This document shows, one piece after another, positions 25,159-33,497 of a stretch of 34,819 nt of DNA; position 1 is the stretch's first letter, and each line of letters opens with the position of its first letter. The notes beneath the pieces were generated by a model. It saw only the letters and a list, made by a program, of their open reading frames with translations. It was not told the origin of the DNA and did not search any database. This stretch comes from an uncultured Quadrisphaera sp. GTDB taxonomy: Bacteria; Actinomycetota; Actinomycetes; Actinomycetales; Quadrisphaeraceae. The DNA is taken from contig CADCUY010000575.1 in the NCBI GenBank assembly GCA_902806005.1, positions 1-34,819 of the forward strand, written 5' to 3'. The position numbers and the translations under genes are program-made.

Positions 25159-26393
25159 GCGCGGGGAGCGTGGTCGTCGTCGGCGGGGGACAGGCGGGGT
25201 TCCAGACCGCCGCGTCCCTGCGCCAGGAGGGCTACGCCGGGCGGGTCGTCCTCGTCGGCGACCGGCACCCGCCCTACCAGCGACCTCCGCTGTCCAAGGC
25301 CTACCTCACCGGGCGCGTGGACGTGGCCGAGCTCGCCTTCCGCCCCGGCGACTTCTACGCGCGCCACCGCATCGAGGTGGTGCCCGGACCGGTCACCGCC
25401 GTCGACCGGGCCGGCCGCACCGTCGCGCTGGCGACCGGTGAGCACCTGGCGTACGAGCACCTGGTCCTCGCCACCGGGTGCCGCGCCCGCCGGCTCGGCG
25501 TGCCCGGGCAGGACCTGCGCGGCGTCCACTACCTGCGGGACGTCGACGACGCGAGCGCGCTCGTGGAGCACCTCGGGAGGGCTGAGCGCCTCGTCGTCGT
25601 CGGGGCCGGCTTCATCGGGCTGGAGGTGGCCGCCGCCGCGCGCCAGCGCGGGGCCGAGGTCACCGTCCTGGAGTTCGCCCCCCGCGCCATGGGCCGGGCG
25701 GTCTCGGCCTGTGTCGGCGACTTCTTCATCGGCCGCCACCGCGCCGCCGGGACCAGGGTCGAGGTCTCCACCGGTGTGGAGGCGCTGCTCGACGACGGCG
25801 ACGGCCACGTCCGCGGGGTGCGCGCGAGCACCGGGGAGGTGCTGCCCGCCGACCTCGTCGTCGTCGGTGTCGGCGTCCTGCCGCGCACCGACCTCGCCGA
25901 GGCGGCCGGCCTCACCGTCGACGGGGGCGTCCTCGTCGACGACCACCTGCGGTCGGTCGACGACGCGGCCGTCTCGGCGGTCGGGGACTGCAGCCGCTTC
26001 GTGGACTCCCGCTCCGGGGCGCGCGTCCGCCTGGAGTCGGTCCAGAACGCCGTGGACCAGGGGCGGTGCGTCGCCGCCCGCATCGCCGGGAGACCGTTCC
26101 CCTACACCGCCCTGCCCTGGTTCTGGACGGACCAGCTGGGGTCCAAGCTCCAGATCGCCGGCCTGTCCGCCGGGCACGACCGCGCGGTGCTGGTCGGGGA
26201 CGGGGTCGGCGGCCCGTTCTCCGTGTACTGCTTCGCGGGCCAGCGCCTCCTGGCCGTGGAGTCGGTCGACCGACCCGCGGACCACATGGCGGCCCGCCGG
26301 GTGCTCGGCGCCGGTGGGGACGCGCTCGCCGCCGTCACCCCCGACACCGTGCGCCGCGAGGGCTTCCGGCTGCGTGACCTGGTGGCGGCGTGA
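25155..26393 (+). CDS. FAD-dependent ferredoxin reductase (putidaredoxin reductase-like)
   Basis: VVVVGGGQAGFQTAASLRQEGYAGRVVLVGDRHPPYQRPPLSKAYL; VVVGAGFIGLEVAAAARQRGAEVTVLE; VSAVGDCSRF; GTGA overlap with the ferredoxin. Confidence 0.95.
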   Translation: MSAGSVVVVGGGQAGFQTAASLRQEGYAGRVVLVGDRHPPYQRPPLSKAYLTGRVDVAELAFRPGDFYARHRIEVVPGPVTAVDRAGRTVALATGEHLAYEHLVLATGCRARRLGVPGQDLRGVHYLRDVDDASALVEHLGRAERLVVVGAGFIGLEVAAAARQRGAEVTVLEFAPRAMGRAVSACVGDFFIGRHRAAGTRVEVSTGVEALLDDGDGHVRGVRASTGEVLPADLVVVGVGVLPRTDLAEAAGLTVDGGVLVDDHLRSVDDAAVSAVGDCSRFVDSRSGARVRLESVQNAVDQGRCVAARIAGRPFPYTALPWFWTDQLGSKLQIAGLSAGHDRAVLVGDGVGGPFSVYCFAGQRLLAVESVDRPADHMAARRVLGAGGDALAAVTPDTVRREGFRLRDLVAA

Positions 26394-27847
26394 CCGCCGT
26401 CGCTGCGAGCCCCTTCACCGACCGCGCGGCGGCCCACTGGATCGGCGGGGCCCGGCTGGAGGAGGGACCCGTCCTCCTCTCCACCGACCCGGCGACCGAC
26501 CAGCCCCTGGGGGCCTTCCACGACGGGGGCCGGGACACCGCCGTCGCCGCCGTCGCGGCGGCGCGTGCGGCCTTCCGCGGCTCGTCGTGGCGCACTGACC
26601 GCGAGCTGCGCTCCCGTGCCCTGTGGGCGCTCGCGGACGCCGTCGAGGCGCAGCTGGAGCGGCTGGCGACCGCGATCACCCTGGAGAACGGCAAGCCGCT
26701 GGGGCAGGCCCGCTTCGAGCTGTCCATCGCCGCCCCGAAGCTGCGCTACTACGCCGGGCTCGCCCTGACCGACCTCGGGTCCGCGGCGACCAGCCGGACG
26801 GGCGCCGTCTCCATGCTGCTCAAGGAGCCGGTCGGCGTCGCCGGCATCATCGTCCCCTGGAACTCCCCGGTCGTCCTCGCCGTCCGCAGCCTGGCCCCCG
26901 CCCTGGCCGCCGGATGCACCGCCGTGGTGAAGATGCCGGCCCAGACCGCCCTGACCGCGGCGCTGCTCAGCGAGGTCCTGGCCGGCGTCCCCGCCCTGCC
27001 CGCGGGCGTCGTCAACGTCTTCACCGAGTCCGGCGACGCCGGCGCGAAGGAGCTCGTCGCCTCCCGGGACGTCGCGGTCGTCTCCTACACCGGCAGCAGC
27101 GCCGTCGGCAGCCGGATCATGGCCGCGGCCGCCCCGCAGCTCAAGCGGGTGTCCCTGGAGCTCGGCGGGAAGACCCCGATGATCGTCTTCGACGACGCGG
27201 ACCTCGAGGTGGCGCTCCCCGCGCTGACGGGCGCCGCGACGACCTTCGCCGGTCAGTTCTGCATGACCGGCAGCCGGGTGCTCGTGCAGAGGTCCGTCGC
27301 CGACCGCGTCAGGGACGGCCTGGTCCTCGCCCTGGGGTCGCTGCGGCTCGGGCCGGGCACCGAGGCTGCCACCCAGCTCGGGCCGCTCGTCGACCACGCA
27401 GCCGTCGACCGGGTGGAGGCGCTCGTCGCTGCGGCGGAAGCCACCGACGGTGTGGAGGTCCTGCTCCGCGGCGGGCCCACCGAGGGGCCGGGGGCGTTCT
27501 TCCGGCCCGCCGTGATCGCCGTCCAGGACGTCTCCTCGCCCCTCGTCCAGGAGGAGGTCTTCGGCCCCGTCGTGACCCTGGAGGTCTTCGACACCGAGGA
27601 CGAGGCCGTCGAACGGGCCAACGCCACCGACTACGGGCTGGCCGCCTCCGTGTGGACCCGGGACGGCGCCCGGTCCCTGCGGGTCTCCGCGGCCGTCGAG
27701 GCGGGGACGGTCTGGACCAACGACTGGGCGCAGATCCTCGACCAGTTCGAGGAGGGCGGGTACAAGCGCAGCGGCCTCGGCCGGTTGAACGGCCCTGGTG
27801 GGCTGGCCGAGTTCCAGGAGGTCAAGCACGTCTACCGCGCGGTCTGA
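26390..27847 (+). CDS. Aldehyde dehydrogenase
   Basis: GIIVPWNSPVVLAVRSLAPALAAGCTAVVKMPAQT, SYTGSSAVGSRIM, VSLELGGKTPMIVF, GQFCMTGSRVLV, EVFGPVVTLEVF. Confidence 0.94.
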   Translation: MTAVAASPFTDRAAAHWIGGARLEEGPVLLSTDPATDQPLGAFHDGGRDTAVAAVAAARAAFRGSSWRTDRELRSRALWALADAVEAQLERLATAITLENGKPLGQARFELSIAAPKLRYYAGLALTDLGSAATSRTGAVSMLLKEPVGVAGIIVPWNSPVVLAVRSLAPALAAGCTAVVKMPAQTALTAALLSEVLAGVPALPAGVVNVFTESGDAGAKELVASRDVAVVSYTGSSAVGSRIMAAAAPQLKRVSLELGGKTPMIVFDDADLEVALPALTGAATTFAGQFCMTGSRVLVQRSVADRVRDGLVLALGSLRLGPGTEAATQLGPLVDHAAVDRVEALVAAAEATDGVEVLLRGGPTEGPGAFFRPAVIAVQDVSSPLVQEEVFGPVVTLEVFDTEDEAVERANATDYGLAASVWTRDGARSLRVSAAVEAGTVWTNDWAQILDQFEEGGYKRSGLGRLNGPGGLAEFQEVKHVYRAV

Positions 27848-27893
27848 GGTCACGACGGATGCCGGGCGGCGGTCTCACCGCGAGCGCCGGTCC

Positions 27894-28355
27894 TCAGGCG
27901 CTGCGGCGGAGGCGCCGCACCTCCAGGGCGTAGCCGACGGCGAGCAGCGGAGCGAGCACGGCGGCGATGCCGGTGACCTGGTTCAGCTGGACGCCGGCCA
28001 CCGACGGCGCCCGCCACGGGTCCTCGGGGTCGGTCAGCGCGGCGCCGGGGTAGAAGGCGGCCGGTGCCTGCGTGAGCCAGAACAGGCTGGCGGACAGCAC
28101 GGCTCGACGCAGCCGCGGCCGGTCGGCCCGGCCCGGTCCCCACAGCTGCCACAGGGAGAGTCCCGAGGCGAGCACGGCGAGGTTCATCGTCTGGGCGTTG
28201 TGGAACTTCGCGTGCGGTGGCCACGTGGGGTTGTAGATGTGGGTCTCGTTCCAGTCGGCGGCGAAGGCGCCGGCTGCGGTGAACAGCGCGGCCGCGCTGA
28301 TCAGGACCTTGCCGGTGGGCAGCGACGTGGTGGGTGGGGCGGGCGTGCTGGTCAT
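27894..28355 (-). CDS. Uncharacterised small membrane protein
   Basis: MTSTPAPPTTSLPTGKVLISAAALFTAAGAFAADWNETHIYNPTWPPHAKFHNAQTMNLAVLASGLSLWQLWG... with several predicted hydrophobic helices. Confidence 0.7.
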   Translation of the reverse strand: MTSTPAPPTTSLPTGKVLISAAALFTAAGAFAADWNETHIYNPTWPPHAKFHNAQTMNLAVLASGLSLWQLWGPGRADRPRLRRAVLSASLFWLTQAPAAFYPGAALTDPEDPWRAPSVAGVQLNQVTGIAAVLAPLLAVGYALEVRRLRRSA

Positions 28356-28425
28356 GGCTCCTCCTGCAGGTGGATCGACCCGGTCCGTCCGGTGGGTCCG
28401 GCGCGACCGGCGGCGGCGACGACCG

Positions 28426-28585
28426 TCACCGCACCCGCCGCCCGGCGGTCCAGACCCCGAGGACGGCGCGGGTGGCGCTGATGTCCTGGGTCGGGTCGCC
28501 GCCGGCGAGCAGCGGGTCGGCGCTGCCCGGTCGTGACCGTGCCGCGGTCGGTCAGCCCGAGGGCAGCGGCCGCGTCGGGCGGCCC
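28426..28585 (-). pseudogene. C-terminal relic of an imidazolonepropionase-like amidohydrolase, frameshifted
   Basis: Minus strand reads GPPDAAAALGLTDRGTVTTG then, after a +/-1 shift near 28521-28528, SADPLLAGGDPTQDISATRAVLGVWTAGRRVR*. Confidence 0.65.
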
Positions 28586-28587
28586 CT

Positions 28588-29682
28588 CTACGACGACCGA
28601 CCGTCGAGGTGCGGCACGGCGGTGTGGGCCACCCGGTCGCCGGCCACCGAGCCGAGCCACAGGCGGTCGTCGACGATGAGCGCGGAGGTGAGGTCCGTGA
28701 ACGCCGCCTCCGGGGGGACCTCCAGCAGGGTCTCCAGGTCCATGGTCTGCGGATCCAGCGCCGCCACGACGGACGTCGAGGCGCAGTCCTCGGCCTCCGG
28801 TGCGCAGGAGGGGTCGGGCCGCGGCCCGGCGAGCAGGAGCCGACCATCGGGGGCGAAGCGGAGGTTGTCGGTGCGGAAGTCGGTGGTGATGACGACCGGC
28901 GGCTCCTCCGTGGCCGCGAGCCGGTAGCGCCGCACCGAGCTGCTCCCGCTCTCGGCGACGAGCAGGTAGCGCAGGTCGGGGGTGACCTCCACGCCGTTGG
29001 GCCCCGAGAGCTCCGTCCCGGGCAGCGGCTCGAACGCACCACCCGGCTCCCAGACGTACACCGCCCCCGTCGGTGCGCCGGTGAGGATGCCCTCGAAGGT
29101 CGCGGGCGCCTGGAGGAAGTCGGTGACCACGATGCGTCCGTCCGGGAGCCCCACGACGGAGTTGTTGAAGGCGCCGGCCACCGCTGGCACGCAGCCGACC
29201 CAGGTGAACGACGGCGCGCCGTCACCGGTGGAGTCCACGTCGAACACCTCCACCGACTCGCGGGCCCCGTGGGCGACCACGAACAGGGTCGACCTCCCGT
29301 CCCCGTCCTCCCGGATGTTCAGGCCGTGCGTGGAGAGGGTGTCGAACGCCGGGGGCTCGGTGCACCCGTCGTAGGGAGCGCGGGGGGCGACCTCGTCCGG
29401 GACGATCCGGGTGGCCGTGCGCTCCTCGGCGTCGATCAGGGACAGGCCGGCGCCGGCGCTGTCGGGGTCCGCGGGGTCGGCCAGGCTGCTGGCGACGATC
29501 CACCGCGAGTCGCCGACCTGCACCAGGTCCTCCGGCGCGGGCAGGCCGCAGACGTACTCCAGGGCCTCGCCCGGTGCGCACGCCTGCGTCGGTGCCGGAT
29601 GCGCCGTCGCGGCTGCCGGGGCGGTGAGACCGATGAGGGCCGTGGTGGTGAGCGCTGCGAGGGTCCTGCCTCGCGCGGTCAT
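28588..29682 (-). CDS. Secreted SMP-30/gluconolactonase-like beta-propeller protein
   Basis: Signal peptide LAALTTTALIGLTAPAAATAHP; VVGLPDGRIVVTDFLQAPATFEGIL, LSGPNGVEVTPDLRYLLVAESGSSSVRRY, TDNLRFAPDGRLLLAG. Confidence 0.75.
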   Translation of the reverse strand: MTARGRTLAALTTTALIGLTAPAAATAHPAPTQACAPGEALEYVCGLPAPEDLVQVGDSRWIVASSLADPADPDSAGAGLSLIDAEERTATRIVPDEVAPRAPYDGCTEPPAFDTLSTHGLNIREDGDGRSTLFVVAHGARESVEVFDVDSTGDGAPSFTWVGCVPAVAGAFNNSVVGLPDGRIVVTDFLQAPATFEGILTGAPTGAVYVWEPGGAFEPLPGTELSGPNGVEVTPDLRYLLVAESGSSSVRRYRLAATEEPPVVITTDFRTDNLRFAPDGRLLLAGPRPDPSCAPEAEDCASTSVVAALDPQTMDLETLLEVPPEAAFTDLTSALIVDDRLWLGSVAGDRVAHTAVPHLDGRSS

Positions 29683-30035
29683 GCCCCCACCAGCGAGGGG
29701 TCCGACGCGGGGCTGTAGTGCACTTCCTCGGTGTAGTCGTCCTGCGAGACCGTGACGCCCAGCTCCCGGAAGACCTGAGCGACCTCGACGCCCTCGTGGT
29801 GCAGCGCCCGCCCTGTGGCTCGGAGCCCGTCCTGGAGGGCTCGTGCGCTCTCCCAGCGGGCGACGTTGATGAACTGGTGGGGGCCGTCCTCGTCGATGCC
29901 GCGGTGGATGGTCCCGCCGATCAAGCCCGGCTGGACGGTCATCACGTGCAGGAAGGAGGCCTTCCAGAAGTCGAGGAACCGCTCGACGTTCTCGGCGGGG
30001 ACCTGGAAGTGGACGATCGTGGTGATCGGGGCCAT
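29679..30035 (-). CDS. Antibiotic biosynthesis monooxygenase (ABM) domain protein
   Basis: ITTIVHFQVPAENVERFLDFWKASFLHVMTVQPGLIGGTIHRGI...FINVARWESARALQDGL. Confidence 0.8.
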   Translation of the reverse strand: MAPITTIVHFQVPAENVERFLDFWKASFLHVMTVQPGLIGGTIHRGIDEDGPHQFINVARWESARALQDGLRATGRALHHEGVEVAQVFRELGVTVSQDDYTEEVHYSPASDPSLVGA

Positions 30036-30092
30036 GACTCTCCTCTGAGTGGTGGATCGTCCGACGACCGTAGGACCGCCCGTTCGCTAGGT

Positions 30093-30100
30093 TCCTAGGA
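30093..30100. promoter_or_regulatory. Candidate HxlR operator core TCCTAGGA
   Basis: Perfect 8-bp palindrome inside CTAGGTTCCTAGGAGAAACC, 58 bp upstream of the ABM gene start. Confidence 0.3.
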
Positions 30101-30299
30101 GAAACCGTGTGGGCAGAGCGTCGGTGTTCCCCTGCGCGACGACCGCGGGACGGGTCCTCGGTGAGGTCCTGGCGGTCCTCGGTGCCGGCGCTCCCCAGCC
30201 CGGAGGCACCGCCCGTGATGCCGACGACCTCGTCGGTGGACCTCGGCGCGGTGGCTCGGCTCGGGCCCGGTCACGGCGCTCGTCGGCGGGGACCGCTGG

Positions 30300-30701
30300 C
30301 TACGCCGGGCGTGGCCGTCCGGCCTCGTCGTAGCGCGCTCGGGCGGTGTGCACGTCGCCCATGTTGGCGTGGGTCCACGTGGCCAGCTCCCGGAAGGCCG
30401 GGCTGAGCGAGAGGCCGAGGTCGGTGATCGCGTAGTCGGCGCGTGGAGGCACCCCCCCGACCCAGGTGCGCTGCACCAGCCCGTCGCGCTCGAGCTGCCG
30501 CAACCGCGAGGTGAGCACCTTCGACGTCACCGGGCCCAGCTGCTTCCGGATCTCGCCGAAGCGCAGCGGGCCCTGGTGCTGCAGCGCCCACAGGACGGGG
30601 GTGGTCCACCGGCTGAAGACGAGCTCGATCAGAGGGCTGATGGGGCAGGCCTCCAGCGGGGAGGCATCGGCCGGGGAGGAGGTCGCGCCTGCTGCGGACA
30701 C
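30300..30701 (-). CDS. HxlR-family transcriptional regulator
   Basis: CPISPLIELVFSRWTTPVLWALQHQGPLRFGEIRKQLGPVTSKVLTSRLRQLERDGLVQRTWVGGVPPRADYAITDLG. Confidence 0.93.
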   Translation of the reverse strand: MSAAGATSSPADASPLEACPISPLIELVFSRWTTPVLWALQHQGPLRFGEIRKQLGPVTSKVLTSRLRQLERDGLVQRTWVGGVPPRADYAITDLGLSLSPAFRELATWTHANMGDVHTARARYDEAGRPRPA

Positions 30702-30832
30702 GCTGCGACGGTACGCCTGTCGGTCGGCCCGAGGAACCCGCGAGCGACCGTCCAGGCCGACGTCATCGCCCCCGGAGGAGTGCTGCCGACCAGGCGCTCG
30801 GTCTCGGAGCGACCGCCCCGGTCCCGCTCCCC

Positions 30833-31762
30833 TCACCCGGCCGGCGGCAGAAGCGAACGGGCGGTGTCCCGGAACTCGACGACCAGCGGGTGGCGCTCAC
30901 CGGACCGGGTGACGACCGCCACCCGGGAGGGCTCGACGCCGGTGACCGGGACGGTGGTGAGGCCCTCGCGCAGCACCGTGCGACGGTCACCGCGGGGCAG
31001 CAGGGCGACCGCGGTGCCCGCGGCGACGGTCTCCAGCTTGTCCTCGAAGGACTCGGCGGTCTCGGTCTCCACGGGGGCTCGTGAGCCGTCGGGCCGCGGC
31101 TCCAAGCGCCAGAACTCCTGCCAGGTGGTCGTGGCCCCGGAGCAGGCGGCGAAGGTCTCCTGCGCCAGGTCGTCCGCGGTGACCGACTCCTCGCCCGCGA
31201 GCCGGTGGGTCGTGGGGACGACGAGGACCCGCGGCTCGGCGTAGAGCACCGTCACGGCGAGGCCCTCGCCCGCGCGGGCCAGGGGGAGTCGGGCGACGAG
31301 GACGTCGATCCGGTGGTCGCTCAGCGCTGCGGCGTCGCCCCAGGCGACGTGCCTCGTGCGGATCTGGGCGTGGGGGTGCTGGTGGCGCAGCGCGCGCACG
31401 GCGGGGGTGACGACCAGGTCGTCGGCGTAGCCGATCGTGATCGTCGACGGCGTCGCGGCGGCACGGGCGGTGCGGGTGGCGCGGTCAGCCGCCTGGAGCA
31501 GGTCGCGGGCCTGGGGCAGGAACGCCGTCCCGGCGTCGCTCAGGCGGCTGCCGCGGGTGGTGCGCTCGAGCAGGCGCACCCCACCGAGCTGGTCCTCCAG
31601 CCGCTGGATCTGGCGGCTCAGCGCGGGCTGGGCGACGTGCAGCTCAGCCGCGGCCCGCGCGTAGTTCAGGTGAGCGGCCAGCACCACGAAGTAGCGCACC
31701 AGCCGCAGCTCGAGATCGGGCACGGTGTCGAGCTCGGGCAGGGACGGAGAGGGCGCTGGCAC
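30833..31762 (-). CDS. LysR-family transcriptional regulator
   Basis: LELRLVRYFVVLAAHLNYARAAAELHVAQPALSRQIQRLEDQLGGVRLLERTTRGSRLSDAG. Confidence 0.94.
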   Translation of the reverse strand: MPAPSPSLPELDTVPDLELRLVRYFVVLAAHLNYARAAAELHVAQPALSRQIQRLEDQLGGVRLLERTTRGSRLSDAGTAFLPQARDLLQAADRATRTARAAATPSTITIGYADDLVVTPAVRALRHQHPHAQIRTRHVAWGDAAALSDHRIDVLVARLPLARAGEGLAVTVLYAEPRVLVVPTTHRLAGEESVTADDLAQETFAACSGATTTWQEFWRLEPRPDGSRAPVETETAESFEDKLETVAAGTAVALLPRGDRRTVLREGLTTVPVTGVEPSRVAVVTRSGERHPLVVEFRDTARSLLPPAG

Positions 31763-31782
31763 CGCCCGAGCGTAGACGGGTG

Positions 31783-31809
31783 ATGCGCCTGCGGCATGAC
31801 TCCATGCCG
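31783..31809. promoter_or_regulatory. Candidate LysR operator: ATGC-N7-GCAT overlapping CGGCATG-ACTC-CATGCCG
   Basis: Two adjoining dyads in the LysR/SDR divergent region; the second has 7-bp perfect arms (31792-31798 / 31803-31809). Confidence 0.5.
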
Positions 31810-31929
31810 ACCAGGACGTGGACGGCCCAGGGCAGCGGCGATTGCCTGGGGGCACCGCACCGGACACGACCGGACGGCGGCGTCGAGCTCGCTCGGTGCC
31901 ACCCGCAGACGAGCACGGAGGTCCGGACC

Positions 31930-32673
31930 ATGGGCGACTACGACGGCAAGAAGGTCGTCATCACCGGCGGCAGCAGCGGCCTGGGGCTGGCGACCGCCCA
32001 GCTGGTGGCGCGCAGGGGGGCGCAGGTGGTGATCACGGGCCGGGACCAGGACGCGCTCGAGCGGGCCGTGGCCGGCCTCGGCGGCGGTGCCGTCGGCGTG
32101 GTGAGCGATGCCTCCTCCCTGGCCGACGTCGACGCGCTCGCCCGGCGCGTGGAGGCCGAGCTCGGCAGCGTCGACGCGCTGTTCGTGAACGCGGGCGTCA
32201 ACGGCTTCGCCCCGTTCGAGAGCACCACCGAGGAGGCCTACGACCAGCTCTTCGCCGTCAACGCGAAGGGGCCGTACTTCACCGTGCAGCGGCTGGCCCC
32301 CCTCATGCCCGCGGGCAGCGGCGTGGTGCTGACCACGTCGGTGGCGAACGTGCTCGGGATCCCGATGATCAGCGCCTACGCCGCGAGCAAGGCGGCGCTG
32401 CGGTCGATGACCCGCGGCATGGCCCGGGAGCTGCTGCCCCGCGGCATCCGCGTCAACGCCGTCAGCCCCGGGGCGATCAGCACCGGAGCGCTGTACAAGG
32501 CGATGCCCCGCGAGGCCGCCGACCAGACGATCCGCTCCATGACCGCGGACAACCCCATGGGTCGCTTCGGCGAGCCGAACGAGGTGGCCCGGGCCGTGGC
32601 CTTCCTGGCCTTCGACGCCACGTACACCACCGGGGCCGAGCTCCCGGTCGACGGCGGCGGCGCGCAGATGTAA
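31930..32673 (+). CDS. SDR-family oxidoreductase
   Basis: KKVVITGGSSGLGLATAQLVARRGAQVVITGRD, FVNAGVNGF, SAYAASKAALRSMTRGMARELLPRGIRVNAVSPGAI. Confidence 0.95.
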   Translation: MGDYDGKKVVITGGSSGLGLATAQLVARRGAQVVITGRDQDALERAVAGLGGGAVGVVSDASSLADVDALARRVEAELGSVDALFVNAGVNGFAPFESTTEEAYDQLFAVNAKGPYFTVQRLAPLMPAGSGVVLTTSVANVLGIPMISAYAASKAALRSMTRGMARELLPRGIRVNAVSPGAISTGALYKAMPREAADQTIRSMTADNPMGRFGEPNEVARAVAFLAFDATYTTGAELPVDGGGAQM

Positions 32674-32970
32674 GGGCGCGGCCGGGAGGCTGGCTCAGGC
32701 GCGATGCAGTTGCAGCGCGTGACGGCGCCGGCCTCCTCCGCACCTCCCCACCCGACGTCCGCTCGTCAGCAGCCGGCACGTGGTCCAGCCGGAGCCCGCC
32801 ACGCTCCGGACCACGGCCCAGCGCACGAGCAGGACGACCACCGCGACCAGGAAACGACGATGCCCGAGAGCCGGTCGCAGGCGGGTGCGCCGGTACCGCC
32901 CCACAGCCCTCCACCGGGGAAGCACCGGTCGTCACCGACGTCGGTGGTCTCGTCCAGCAGCGAGGGCTGA

Positions 32971-33444
32971 TCACGGTGGCTCGCTCTCCGGGCGGCTGCG
33001 GCGGGCGCTCACCTCCACGAAGGCCGTCATGAGCTGGTCGGTGAGGGCCCGTCGGTCCTGTGCCGGCAGGCCCCCGAAGAGGCGCTGGTCCACGGCGTCG
33101 ATGGCCGCCTCGGCGTCCGCGAGCATCCGCTCACCCGCGGGCGTCACCGCCAGCACCGCGGCACGACCGCGGCCGGGCGGGCTGCGGCGCTCGACCAGGT
33201 GCTCGGCCTCCAGCTGGGCGAGCGTGGCCTGCATGCTCTGCACGGTGATGCCGGCCCGGCGGGCGAGCTCGCTGTAGGACAGGCCCGGGTGCACTCGCAG
33301 GTGCCCCAGGGCACTCACCTGCCGCAGCGAGGTGCCCCGGGACCGCAGGCCCGCCTCGACCTCCTCGCGGACGATGCGCCCGGTGGCCTGGAGCAGGAAG
33401 GCTGCGCTCGGGGTGCGCGGGACGCCGCTCGGGAGGCTGCGCAC
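32971..33444 (-). CDS. MarR-family transcriptional regulator
   Basis: QVSALGHLRVHPGLSYSELARRAGITVQSMQATLAQLEAEHLVERRSPPGRGRAAVLAVTPAGERML. Confidence 0.92.
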   Translation of the reverse strand: MRSLPSGVPRTPSAAFLLQATGRIVREEVEAGLRSRGTSLRQVSALGHLRVHPGLSYSELARRAGITVQSMQATLAQLEAEHLVERRSPPGRGRAAVLAVTPAGERMLADAEAAIDAVDQRLFGGLPAQDRRALTDQLMTAFVEVSARRSRPESEPP

Positions 33445-33497
33445 GGTCGCATCCTCACACGCAGGGCTGCATCAACCGGGCCGTGCGCCCCGCGGGC

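Noticed and set aside
27869-27881. GCGGT-CTC-ACCGC hairpin between ALDH and membrane-protein stops as a terminator
   Set aside because: Only 5-bp arms with a 3-nt loop in very GC-rich DNA; too weak to call.
32695-32925. 76-aa minus-strand ORF with a hydrophobic stretch (FLVAVVVLLVRWAVV)
   Set aside because: No recognisable family; the 297-bp gap between SDR and MarR could hold a small membrane protein, but composition and lack of a ribosome-binding site give too little support.
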